Positions 22,844-33,440 of a stretch of DNA of 64,000 nucleotides are shown one piece after another. The stretch covers positions 248,001 to 312,000 of the forward strand of contig NW_026042430.1 in assembly GCF_023856365.1 (NCBI RefSeq), written 5' to 3'. Origin of the DNA: Brienomyrus brachyistius. Taxonomy: Eukaryota; Chordata; Actinopteri; Osteoglossiformes; Mormyridae. Numbering within the stretch: position 1 is the first letter of the stretch; each line of letters starts with the position of its first letter. A program made the translations under genes and the position numbers. The notes beneath the pieces are model-generated. The model did not search any database and had not been told where the DNA came from. It saw nothing but the letters and a program-made list of their open reading frames with translations.

Positions 22844-24640
22844 CTAAGCTGATAGGTGGACCTTGAAAACGTAGAAGAAACTGGTATCTCCAAATGGCCA
22901 AACTTTCTTTGTACTGCCTGGACCTTGAAAGGCAGAAGTAACTGGAACGTCCAAAAATCCGATTTGTCCTTGATTTGTCAGATGACTGTCGCATTTTAGG
23001 CCATAAAAGATGTATGCATTTGTTGCTCGGGGAGCAGAACACAAGACGCATGCTTGCTGAGTGTCTGTTCCCTGTGAGCTCATCAAATAATAAAGTTCTG
23101 TCAAACACTTAAACATCGGACTTCGAGAAATTTCTTCCACAAAACACTCTGTTCTCGTTAACAATTTTTCAGTTATAAATTCCATATTATACACTTTCTT
23201 TCCTCTTTCTTTCCATTGTACTGTCGTGGGTGTCTGGGGTTTTAGCCAGGAGATCGTTATCATCCTCCTGGCAATTACAAGAAGAACTCTCTGTAACACA
23301 ACCTTATTTTCATGCACTATATTCTGTGGCATAATTCCTAGTATGAAACGAGCTGGTTCAAGTGGTAATTTTATGTTCAAACATTTATTTTTTATCTCTT
23401 CCTGTATATTTTGCCAGTACTCTGACAATTCTGGATAATCCCAAAAAATGTGGGTGTGGTCTCCTACCAGGTCACAACCCCTCCAATAAACCCCTGATTT
23501 GAGGTGTTACCAAACGTAGAGGTGAGAAGGGGAGTCTTAAAGTATCTCATCTTAACTTTCCAATCAAATTCCCACCATGTAGGACTGTTTGTTATTCTGT
23601 GTCCTTCTTTACATGAATGAGTCCAATCTTCATCGTTAATGATAGTATTCATCTCTAGTTCTCATTTCTCTTTATTAACACTGTTGACTCTTTTTGCAAT
23701 ATTTTATAAATATATGATATAATGTTCTTTTTAACCAATCCTTTAATTGTTCATATAAACAATATATTTGTTGACTGTAGGTATCTAAAACAATCGGGCA
23801 CTGGGAGGCCACATTTATTTCTAAGATGTTCGAAGGACATTAGATCTCCTCCATCACACAACTGATCCAACTGGTTAAACCTCTTTTCTCCCCATGTCTT
23901 AAACCCTGTATCTAATTTAGATGGTAGAAAAAATCAACATTCTGTGCAATTTTCATTGATCTTGATATTGATGAAGGGCGTCCCAGCCTCTCTCTCACTT
24001 TTCAGAGCGTTTCCTATCCAAATGTTATTGATTTTATTTACTTTCCGTGTATCTTGATTAAAAATAATTGCTATGTCCAGCGGCAAATTTGGGCAGATAC
24101 TCTGTTCCATTACCACCCACTGACCCTCCCTGTCCTGGGTAATCCATACCACTACTGATATAAGTTGGGCTGCCAAGTAATATTTTTTTTAATTAGGCAA
24201 GTCAGGACCCGCATTCTCTTTTGGGTTTAATAGTCTTTTCAGTTCAATCCTGGGTCTTTTGTTTTGCCAGGTAAATTTGGATAACCATTTATTCAGCGTT
24301 TTGAATGTAGATATAGGGACCCCTATGGGCAGGGACTGGAACATAAAGAGAAGCCTAGGTGGTATGTTCATTCTAATGCTCTCCACTCTCCCCAATAAGG
24401 ATAGAGGGAGGATTTCCCATCTTTGAGATAATTCTTTATTTCACATAGTAATTTACCATAATTAGTTTTGTATAAGTATGATATACCAGGATCCCTCGGT
24501 ATCTAAAGCCATAACTGTGGAATCAAATTTAGTATTTGCGAGCTTTAATGCAAAAAACATTCTCTGTAATATAAGTGTGGGTAGGTTACTGTAAAATTTG
24601 GACAAATCTTAAACTTAAGATGTGTAAGGTGTAGTGAACA
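22844..24640 (-). mobile_element. L1-type LINE, 3' part of ORF2 (left arm)
   Basis: On the minus strand from 24640 to 22844 the C-terminal part of L1 ORF2 can be followed in pieces. These include LPLSLLGRVESIRMN and FTWQNKRPRIELKRLL (end of the reverse transcriptase and thumb), SPTWWEFDWKVKMRYFKTPL, the region of the terminal Cys motif, and KLPLEPARFILGIMPQN followed by MITISWLKPQ near the C-terminus. The last 194 codons (22844-23428) are open. Upstream catalytic RT and endonuclease domains are absent, so this is a 5'-truncated, inactive copy. Sites 24071-24075 (CTATG) and 24362-24366 (GTATG) are the empty sites of two solo LTRs present in the right arm. Confidence 0.88.
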
Positions 24641-25009
24641 GGGAGTTCAGTATAGGACTAAACATGCAAGGGAAGAAGTAGATAATTAGTGAAACTTTTG
24701 ACCGGACTGGAGATCTGAGGAGTCATACACAGATAAATGGCACAGCAGATATTTTTGTCTGCTTTTGAGATGGTTGACGTGACATATTTTCCGACGCGCG
24801 CTCTCTGTCCGCTGGTGGGAGTGTGCTCACCTGTCTGCATCGGGGCGGAAGTCCGCCATGCGCAATATAGAGAGCAGAGGAGAATTGTAAATACGCGACT
24901 GTGTAGACGAGACAAAAATGACAAGCATTTGTGTAAATAAGATAAATAGCATAAGGCTATTTCATTTGTTTAATAAAAGTACAATGTATAGACTTGTTCT
25001 ATAGGAAAA
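24641..25009. other. Unassigned segment between LINEs
   Basis: Contains a CpG-containing stretch at 24785-24860 and short open frames on both strands, mirrored at 47796-48170. No gene is recognised. Confidence 0.35.
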
Positions 25010-25690
25010 GTAACCTTAAGAACATAAGAAATTTACTAACGAGAGGAAGCCATCCGGCCCATCAAGCACTTTTGGGAAAAACTTACCTAACAGCTCAGAG
25101 TTGGTAAAATCTTATCTAGCTCTGATTTAAAGAAACCCAGGGTTTTAGCTTGCGCTACACTAGTAGGAAGACTATTCCATACTCTAACTACACGCTGTGT
25201 AAAGAAGTGCTTCCTCAAATTCGTTTTAAAATGTTCTCCCGCTAAATTCTACTTGTGGCCACGAGTTCTAGTATGTCATGTCACTCACCATCCAGACCTG
25301 TTAGAATCTTATATAACTGGCTCATGCCCCCACTTAGTCTGAACAGATTCAGCTCAACTAACCTGTCCTCATAAGACATTCCGCTAAGACTGGGAATCAT
25401 TCTCGTAGCCCTACGTTGCACCTTTTCCAAGGCAGCAATGTCCATCTTAAGGTATGGTGACCAAACCTGCACACAATATTCTAGGTGGGGTCTTACCAAG
25501 GAATTATACAATCATAGCATCACTTCCTTTGACTTAAACTCCACACACCTAGAGATGTAACCCAACATTCTATTTGCCTTTTTTATTGCTTCCCCACACT
25601 GGCGAGAGTGGGACATGGAAGCATCAACATACACACCGAGGTCTTTCTCATAATCAGCTACCTTTATTTCAGTGGAACCCATAAAATATC
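25010..25690 (-). mobile_element. CR1/L2-type LINE, RT C-terminus and 3' end (left arm)
   Basis: The minus strand encodes the end of a non-LTR reverse transcriptase: DYEKDLGVYVDASMSHSRQC, IKKANRMLGYISR, then SLVRPHLEYCVQVWSPYL and LEKVQRRATRMIP, typical of the thumb/C-terminal region of CR1-, L2- and Rex-like elements. After the stop comes the family 3' end, finishing in the AATTTCTTATGTTCT motif near 25010. The frame is broken between the two halves here, whereas the right-arm copy (46978-47577) reads through. All upstream RT motifs including the catalytic YxDD are missing. Confidence 0.88.
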
Positions 25691-26920
25691 TGTACTTTAT
25701 ATTTCTGCCATATTTCTGGATGTGGCAGTGTGTGAGGAGATGGAGACTCTGATAAAGTATCATAAGGCTAATAAGAACACAGAAAGGTGTAACAAGAAAA
25801 GGAGTGAGCAACTGGAGGTTCTGAGGTTATGGCAAAGGGAGAGGCCTGGAGAAAAGAGCAGAAAGTGATGAGAGAGTGATGAGTGAGAATCAGGCAGGAG
25901 TCAAAGGTGAAACAGAGCAGGAGGAGTTACGACTTCCTCTGTATCAGGGACTGTATCTGTTAGTAGAAGGGCCACCTCTGATATTTAAGGGCCACTTTCC
26001 AGTAATAGAGGGCAAGGTAAAGTTCAGAGGGGAAGAAACAGAAGGATGAAGAAAGTTGTTTATATGGGTACAGGGAAGTGAGCGACCAGCGGCGGCAGAC
26101 CGTGAAGGAAGGACTGCGAAGGAGTGATATAATAATAGAAGGCCAGGCATGTGGGTTTAAGAAAAAAGGGGGTGATATAAAGGTGGGGTGCGGAGCAAGT
26201 GGTAGGGCTGCAGAAGGGCTGATGCATCTGATGGACAGCCCTAACCCTCCATGTAGAGGATGGAGTCAGTTTCAGGAGAAGGAGATAGAAACGGATAGTG
26301 AGGAAGGAGTAGAGGAGGATAATGCAGATCATAGAACAGTGGGAAGCAGGAGGGCTGTGAGACCCCCGATAGGGACACTCTGATGCTCCCCCTGGTGGCG
26401 AAAGGAGCACAGACACAGTATGTACCATGGGCAGAACAGTCCTGGCAGACGGAGCTTGAAAATGGATGAAAGTATTTGAGGAGGAAACTATGGGACGGCT
26501 CTTGGTGATGGGGGACATAAAAGCGGTTCAGGCTTGTGTCCTGGGGGTAGACGGAATGGAGAGAATGCTGGCAGTGGTGACAGGGACTAGGTGTGGCTGA
26601 AATGAAGGAGGAGCCCGTAAAGGAGGGGGAGAGCCCAGCTGCCTATCTGCAAGCCCAAGAAAAGCGGTGGAGCACTGAGACAGAGCAGGACCTACAGGAT
26701 TCGGTGTTCAGAGGTCTGTACCGGAGGGCACTGCAGGACACGCTCCTGAAGCCAGTGAGAAGCAGGCTAAGGCAAGTGGTGGCGCTTATTACTATTCCTG
26801 AGAAGCAGCTGATCCACGCTATTGACTTGTACAGAGAGGAGGAGGACTCTGCTGAAGAGCATGAGAGGGAGCTGACGAAGAAATTGAGTCAGTCACCGCC
26901 AAAAAAACAAGGCCACTAAT
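25691..26920 (+). pseudogene. ERV gag remnant (left arm)
   Basis: Gag-like sequence in several frames. There is an N-terminal acidic/basic part (EEMETLIKYHK), a proline-containing middle, then a capsid-like block with LPLVAKGAQ, PWAEQSWQTELEN and, after a shift, FEEETMGRLLVMGD. The final 108-codon frame is 26593-26919, ending in KKQGH. Structural Gag proteins of gamma/epsilon-like fish ERVs have a comparable order. At least one frameshift and several stops break it. It lies about 12 kb downstream of the pol-env remnant on the same strand, in the wrong order for one simple provirus, so it is probably a second copy or a rearranged one. No nucleocapsid zinc knuckle was seen. Confidence 0.6.
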
Positions 26921-27420
26921 TGGCCTCCGGTTCCTAATTAGAACAGGTGAGTAGATACAATGGATGGGGGTTTCCTCAGAGGGTACCCATTTACTCACAA
27001 ATTTGATGATCCTAGACCCTGGGGAGACTGGGGAACAGGCTGATTCAGCTGGTGTGCTGGAGCTGTGATCAGCATAGACACACCTGTCCAACCTGCATGT
27101 TCCAGAATCTTGCATGACAACAGACTGGATAATATTAGGCCCTGAGGGAGTAGCCATTCAGATACGGAGGACTGGTGGGAATGGTACAACACACCAGAGG
27201 AGGAGCCCCCCTTAGCAGTGGCTTTTAATCAGCCCACGCTAAATCTGGGAGAAATGATGGGGCGAGCAAAGCAGGTGGTTTGGGTGCCGACAGAACATGA
27301 AGGAGTGCAGGCAGCGGCAGGAGAGAAGCTGGTAAGGAGTCAGTCGAGTGCAGAGAGTGTAGGAGATTTCAGAGGTTTGTGGTTGTGGAGCATGATTGGA
27401 GTGCAGTGTGAAGGGAAATA
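26921..27420 (+). pseudogene. ERV gag-pro/pol junction remnant, protease deleted (left arm)
   Basis: In the right arm the corresponding stretch contains a retroviral protease end (VNLLGRDA). Here about 410 bp including it are deleted, with the junction near 27111 (CCAGAATCTT|GCATGAC). Downstream, a frame with EGVAIQI and FNQPTLNLGEMMGRAKQVVW continues to a stop at 27421. I have no confident domain for this tail; it is probably the spacer between protease and reverse transcriptase. Confidence 0.5.
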
Positions 27421-27439
27421 AAGGACAGAGGAATATTGG

Positions 27440-27770
27440 CAGGAGATGGAAGTGCCTGAGGAGGTGTGGTTCCGCTTTGGAACCCCGCCCCTCCCATCTG
27501 TGGTCAACCTTCCCCTTCTCAGTCTCTTATTTCTGGCCAGACGTGAGATCTTCGTGGTTTATGCAGCGTGCAAGCGTTTTTCCCCTCCTTGTGTTCCTGT
27601 CTTCCTGTGTACCGATCTCTGCTTCACCTCCTTGGCTCCGAATCATGCCTGGCGCGCTTACTGCCAGCTACGATCAGCCGACCTGGATTACCGACAGCGT
27701 CTGCCGTTTCAGCCCTCTGACAGCCGACGCCGGACCCCCGGTTACATAGGATGGATGGATGGATTCGAGC
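27440..27770. repeat. Duplicated GC-richer segment ending in a GGAT run, left copy
   Basis: A GC-rich block ending in a short (GGAT)n run at 27750-27765, mirrored at 44591-44940. Open frames exist in two plus frames (27396-27749, 27446-27907) and the minus frame, but none resembles a known protein. The GGAT end suggests a SINE-like or LINE-mobilised unit; the family is not identified. Confidence 0.35.
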
Positions 27771-29091
27771 TTGTATTTGAAATAGAAATATCGCAGCAGT
27801 TCTCAGGCAAGAGCTGGACATATTTATTTTTCAGCTTGTTTTTGGTAAAAGCAAGAAATATAAGCTTTGTGCGTCTGTACTCTGGTCTTACTCCCTGCAC
27901 ACACTGATGGCACGGAAGGACAGTCACTGCAGTCACCTATTCTCACACTGACTTTCTCCTTTAAGTGCTGATACTGCAGAAGAAGATGGATCATTTGCTT
28001 GCTTGCTTAATAACCACAAGCACCCATATTGCAGAATGAATGAGACTGAAGTGGATGGAAGGCCACGTCATTCTGTCTGCAGTGAAAGAAATAATAGGAG
28101 TTGGAATTGATTATGATTATGGAGAAAATGGCTGGCTATGGTGAGAAAGCTGTGGAAATTTGTGCCAATTCACATCGGTGAGGGCATAAAGGGTAATTTC
28201 TTTCAGTATGGGACGAATTCACATATTCGTGCGAGGAAGGTAACAAAAGTTCACTAAAGTACACAATATTAAATTTGAATATCTTTAATTAAAATGTTAT
28301 GTACAGTATAACACTGCACCTTTTAACACTTTGCATGTCTGGCAGTGAAGGTCACATTCAGTTTGCTGAATGTATTCTCAGTTTTAAATGGTCGGCCTAT
28401 TTTTCCTTCTGCTGGATGATGTACCCAGTTATCTTATAACCAAAGAGTATAATGAACAAGTTGATGTTCTCTGTGTCTGATACCTGTACCTGTTTGGCAA
28501 AGCAGTATATAGTTACTGCCTACATTTTTGGCTGTGCATGTGTGATTTTGATGGGAATATTATATTTTTATATCTGTGTGTAGATTTTTTCAGCAATAAT
28601 TGAGTTTATCCTTCTGTACAGTATTTAAGGTTTTGGTAATTCATCATTTATTTGTATTTGTGCAGTGTGCAGTTACCAGGTTATAAATAAACAAATAAAT
28701 AAATGTGACATCAGAAGAGATGTACAATGACAGTAAAATGTGTGAAAGTAATGGAATGTGAAAAATGTGTGTGAGTCTCCACATGTATAAAGCGGCTGTA
28801 TACCATAAGGAAAAGGAGCAATGGATGAATTACATAAAGTGCTTACTGTCCAAAACGACAATGAGTCATGTTCGGCGTAACATAAATATTCAGTGAGTTA
28901 ACCCTTCGAACTCGACAAACGCAAGATGCGTTTTTCGCACCTATTAATCTGAAGCTCTTAACTTTGGATATGCATAATGCACAGACAAGAATCATGTCTT
29001 TGGAATCAAGAGAACTATCAGCTAACTTCACCAAGTCACCATATGGATGCAAAATCAAAGATTTCTGCCTGGCACTAAGCATGTATTCCTC
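27771..29091. other. Unassigned AT-rich duplicated segment
   Basis: Mirrored at 43304-44590. No gene recognised. Near 28900 the left arm carries about 110 bp (TTAACCCTTCGAACTCGACA, then a TGCGTTTTTCGCA palindrome) that the right arm lacks. The TTAA-CCCTT start is reminiscent of piggyBac ends, but no matching far end was found. Confidence 0.35.
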
Positions 29092-29381
29092 TGTCACGTC
29101 ACCGGTGGGAAGTAGGACCCAAATGCAAGCTGTAGGGCAGAATCCCCTTCGTGGGGTTTTATTGACAGGCAGGTTTGGGCACAGAGACGCAAACAGACAA
29201 GGACACAACTGGAGAAGATAGGACTGGGCACTTTACCAGACTAAGGAATGGGAAAACACAAGGAAGCTGATAGTGACTGACAGAAGGGGAGGAACATGGG
29301 ATGAGACTAATAGACACCAAGCGTGGCTCATCAGGGAGGAGAACTGGAGGGTAAGGTTGATTAAATGGGCAAGATATGACA
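29092..29381 (-). mobile_element. Gypsy-like 3' LTR, 290 bp (left arm)
   Basis: On the minus strand it runs TGTCATATCTTGCCC to GGTGACGTGACA (TG...CA), with an AATAAA poly(A) signal. It is directly preceded on that strand by a polypurine tract (GGGAGGGGGGCGTTTAC). It is related to the two solo LTRs at 48442-48720 and 49013-49301. The right copy, 43014-43303, has the same length. Confidence 0.85.
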
Positions 29382-30480
29382 GTAAACGCCCCCCTCCCAA
29401 TCCTGTGCCCTCCGGGTACAAGGGCATCATTGAGGGGACACACAGACCAGGGCAAAACCAAGGACAACAGGGGAGACTAACCCCCAGGACACAAATCATG
29501 ACAGGCCAGGTAATCCAACAGGGATGCTGACTATGGACCAAAAGACAGACAGTGGGTGTCAGTGGGTAAGTGGGAACAAAGGACACAGTAGAAGGAGACA
29601 AAAGGGAGGGATTGGGCATCAAAAGGACCAAAGACGACACAGGGACAGACAAGGCAGGACACAACCAGACAAGACAGGCAAGCAACGGAACCAGTGCAAC
29701 AATAATATGGCCAGGAGAGGGGAACCTAAAGCGGGAAGCAAGAGTGACTGGAGTGGGGGCTGGAACAGTGAAATCAGGCTAAGAGGTGAAACCAGGGAGA
29801 GCCACGGGGAAGCAAGACTACAGACCAAAGACTGAGGTATTAGGAGGGGCAAGACACTAGGTAGCATGGGAGGTAAAGTGAACAGTTCAGGGCCTCTGAT
29901 GGGCTCCGGGGTGCCGCAGAAGGGTCACGGCCAGGGGGGCCTTTGGAATCCTGTCTGGGTCTGTAGAAGCTCTACTCGTCTGCGGCAGCCGAGGGAAGAA
30001 CAGCATCGGTAGACGGCGAGGGGTTGGCAGAGTCGGAGGGTGTCGAGGGGCAGGCAGGACAGGAACTGGACCAAACCAGGGACCTTGCAAAACAAAAGCA
30101 CAGGCCAGTATCAGAGCCATAAGGAGACCGGAGGTGGTTCCTTTTGGGAACCATTGGATGGGATACCCTGAAAGACCATCATGGACCAAGCCTGGATCAG
30201 GAGGCAGGTCTGGGTAGCATACCCTCGTTTTTTCCTCCCGGAGCTGAGCCCACGACTGGATTTCTGTTGACCCTGCCGTTGTCGCGGCGATAGCCTCCTC
30301 GGCTGGGGAAACTTTGGCCACGGGGCTGACACCACGGAGTGGGACTCAGGTCAAGACCTGGAGGCTCCCACTCCATGTCCTCCGGGGGAATGTCCTCCAG
30401 GTCAGCCCCCTCTGGGCTGGCATTGTCCGGAGAGTCTGATGCCAGGCTGGTGATGCCTTAATCCAGGCTGGCTGTGCCTT
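29382..30480 (-). mobile_element. Gypsy-like element, internal 3' region (left arm)
   Basis: Sequence between the truncated 5' side and the polypurine tract. The distal part encodes an acidic stretch (ASPEGADLEDIPPEDMEWEP) that may be the integrase C-terminal tail or a later frame. The proximal part (29382-29870) is C-rich on the minus strand and open in several frames without resembling a protein. No integrase, RT or gag and no 5' LTR are present. Confidence 0.55.
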
Positions 30481-31126
30481 AATCCATACTAAATGTAATT
30501 AAACATAATGAAATTTAAAATAATAAAATGGTAATTAGAGGAAAATTTAACGTGTAAGTTTTAAAAAAATGGGCTTTTCCTTTTATCCAGATGTCTGCAA
30601 GCGCTGTGACTGTGATGAATGGTGACGCATGAGATCCTGAGAATGGGCGACGCTTCCAAGGATGGGTGGCAGGTGGCATTTCCCAGGAATTACAGGCAGG
30701 AGATGCCTGAGGAGCTCTCCTGGAGGGAAGACAGAAAGAGAAGAAGGGAACAAGCAGAGGCTGTGGGGAGAAAAAGGCTGCAGAACCAGTTAAAGTTGTA
30801 CAGGTGGATTGTACAAATGCCCTCAAGTCTTGGTCCACGAGGGTACCCGTTTTTAATTTACAAAAAAACAATACATTTTTAATAAATCTTAAGGCTTATC
30901 ATTAACATCTTTCTAGTAGTTAAAACACATACAATCGATTAACTTACCTGGTGATTTTGGAACTTCCGACTCCAAAGCAAAATGTAAAGTAAATGCAGCG
31001 TTCTACTTGGGGAAAAGGGATAAATTAAAGGGTTAACTTTGGAATCTAAAACAAAAACAGCAATATCATATCAAGGGTCTTCAATACCTTTTTCCTGTGT
31101 CTGCTCCCTTTACATGTAGATACTGA
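30481..31126. other. Unassigned duplicated segment with an open frame
   Basis: A plus frame at 30619-30882 (PEELSWREDRKRRREQAEAV, very basic) is retained in the right arm (41515-41775, minus) with a few substitutions. No domain is recognised. Otherwise AT-rich. Confidence 0.3.
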
Positions 31127-32096
31127 ATGTGAAAAAGGCAAGAGCTGGACAGGCCCTGCCTTATTGAGTTGAGGGAATGCAAACAACCCCGCATGCGAGT
31201 GGGGAGAAACCAGGCACAAACGCAGTAGGCCTCAGAACAAAGGTAGCTTTATTTCATGGGGCCTTTCCAGCCTCACCTCAAGCTGTTACCCCTCTCTCTT
31301 GGCCTTGACATGCCTATAATCCACACAGGCCACAGCATGACAAAAACAACAAAAATAAATAAATAAATAAAAAACAAACAACAATTAGACCAAAAGAAAG
31401 ACCACCAACCACCCTTTTTACTCTAATCCCCTGCCCTTATATACGGCTTCCCATTAAACTAATTGGGACAGCCCAACGACAAGGGGAAACCAGTTGGAGT
31501 TTCATGTACTAACAACATACATTACAACACATACATTTAACATGGAACACATCATAATAGCTGGCCCTTAAGCATTACCGTCCCCTGCTCTTTCACACAG
31601 AACATCCCACCTCACACAACAAAAGCAAGAACAAACAACCTTTCTCACCTATTTCCCCCCCCCCTTTTGTGCCAAACCTTCACCTTCCCCTGTTCCACCC
31701 TGGGCTATAAGGGAACCTTCCCCAGACGGCGCGCGCTTCCGCAGGGAACCCATATGCCGAGGGACCAGAGGAAACAGCAACCGGGGTGGAAGTTGGTGAG
31801 AGACTTCTGCTGATTTACCCAAGTTCTCCCTTTACCATGGCCGATGGATAAAACTAGAACAGTGGGTACCTCACAGCTCTAAGTTATTGCCTTGAATAAA
31901 GAAAGAAATAAACCAAACAGCACACTAAGCATGGACTATTATTTTGTGGTGCGCAGGGGATGATGGGATGTGTAGTCCGCCAATTCAATAAACTTCAACA
32001 CACAATACACTACCATAAACCACTAACATCTGACTCCTTGACCCCCCAAATGCTACTACCAACCCAAGTCATAGAGAAACCCCTTCCCTTTTTACA
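31127..32096 (-). mobile_element. Solo LTR, about 970 bp, private to the left arm
   Basis: On the minus strand it starts TGTAAAAAGGGAAGG and ends GCCTTTTTCACA. It has a TATA-like GTATATAAGG and then an AATAAAGCT poly(A) signal near 31240, as in U3-R-U5. Flanks are CTGA at 31123-31126 and again at 32097-32100. The right arm has a single uninterrupted TCAG (41251-41254) at this spot. No internal retroviral sequence accompanies it, so it is a solo LTR left by LTR-LTR recombination. It inserted after the arms separated, or was lost from the right arm by conversion. Confidence 0.85.
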
Positions 32097-32212
32097 CTGA
32101 TATAAACACGTACCTATAAAATATATTATGTTTAGTTTATAAGCTTATTTCATTACAACAAACAAGCACAATCCATAAGTGCACTAGGCCTAACACATGG
32201 TTCAGAAGCCTC

Positions 32213-32711
32213 CTACCCCACCTTACACCAGCCACATGGACACCATCTGTCCAACTGGGCAACCTCAGCGTCTTGTGCCTCCTGAAACGCCACCTCAGTT
32301 TCTTCTTCTTCCTCACATCCTTCTTCCTGAATGGTTTCCAGCCATGATCTGCCTCCTTGTGACACAATAGATCCCAAAGCATTCCCTCTACTTTTCTCTC
32401 CTTCTCCCTTAACCTCCTCCACATTCACTCCTACCTCACATCCATTCTCCTCACCTCCATTTACCATATGCATTCCATTCATACCAGCCTCCGCCCCCTC
32501 CATCTCACCATTGGAGGCCCCTTTCTGATACCTCCACATTTTCCCAAGTAGCCCTTCCCAATCCCTCCTTATCCCCCCCAACCTGGACAGTGGGGGTGTC
32601 GCTCGTGAGCACTCCTCCACACTGTCTCCCCAGTCGATCACCTTGTCACACAGGTTCCAGGCATCCCAGTACTGGGTGTTGATCCAGGCAACCGCTGTCT
32701 GAATTTGCTTT
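32213..32711 (-). CDS. Unrecognised terminal exon, left copy
   Basis: A 499-bp exon-like block on the minus strand begins after a strong acceptor (TTTACTCCTCAG in the right arm; the left is equivalent) and ends at TAG. In the ORF phase it encodes about 165 residues: a Trp-rich N-terminus (AVAWINTQYWDAWNLCDKV, RRDWEGLLGKMWRYQ), a Gly/Glu-rich middle, an acidic run (EEGCEEEEETEV) and a Cys-containing end (RWCPCGWCKVG). A second frame over the 3' part is also open for 95 codons (32137-32424) and reads very basic, then hydrophobic. The length and peptide match the right copy almost exactly. No upstream exon is recognised. I do not know the family; it could be the last exon of a host gene captured in the duplication, or part of an unknown element. 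Confidence 0.35.
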
Positions 32712-32824
32712 CTGAGGAGTAAATGATAGATAGTTAACCAGATATTTACAGTGATAATTAAATGAATAAAGACCAGACAGATCTTCAACCATACAGAAAA
32801 TACAGTTGCTATAATTATTATAAT

Positions 32825-33440
32825 CATGGGCGTAAACTTTACTTCTGTCATTATTATTGTAGCATGGAGACTGTGTCATTATGCTTATTTTCAAAGTTTT
32901 TCTCAGGTTCAGTGACAAAGCAGATTTTTCTTCAAAACTATTTATTGCATTTTTTGTTATGTTGTTTACGGTCAAGCCATCAACATTCAATAAAATTTAA
33001 ACATGACTATTATTGTGAAAAAGATATAAAAAAAGTAATGTTTTGTATCAAAATCAACAATTAAATAATCAATTTACAGTAACTGTTCTATGCAAAAAAA
33101 AAAACATCTGCAATTTAAAGCAAACTTACATTAATGAATAGACACTAAACAAAAGTACCAAATGTGTTTTTCCTGGTATCACTGGGCCCCACACTCTTAC
33201 CATATGTTGTTTATGTTAAAGTTGTCCAGCTCGTCTTTCTGCATATTGCAGACTAATAGACTGTGAAGTCTGTCTTGACCCATAGTAGCCCTTAGCTATG
33301 TTTTTAGTCTGCGCAATGCACTGAAGCTCCTCTCAGCTTCACATGAGGACACTGGAACCACCAACAAAATTCTGACAAGGACCTCAATCTGGTCAAACAA
33401 GCCTGAAGGGCCAGTGCTTTGGACAGGATCTTAGTCCGTA
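32825..33440 (-). pseudogene. hAT transposon 3' end with transposase C-terminus (left arm)
   Basis: The element's 3' inverted repeat, CATGGGCGTAAAC, starts at 32825 and is flanked outside by ATTATAAT (32817-32824), the same 8-bp sequence that flanks the intact hAT at 36789-40529. Inside, on the minus strand near 33400-33230, lies the hAT dimerisation motif (PVSSCEAERSFSALRR), the conserved C-terminal region of hAT transposases. Compared with the right arm, about 120 bp next to the terminus are missing. The 5' part of the transposon is not on this side. Confidence 0.85.

Noticed and set aside
22797..23108. Additional open frames overlapping the L1 C-terminus
   Set aside because: They are other-frame shadows of the L1 ORF2 sequence.
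28900..28950. piggyBac terminus (TTAACCCTTC)
   Set aside because: No matching opposite terminus with TTAA could be found and the right arm lacks the stretch.
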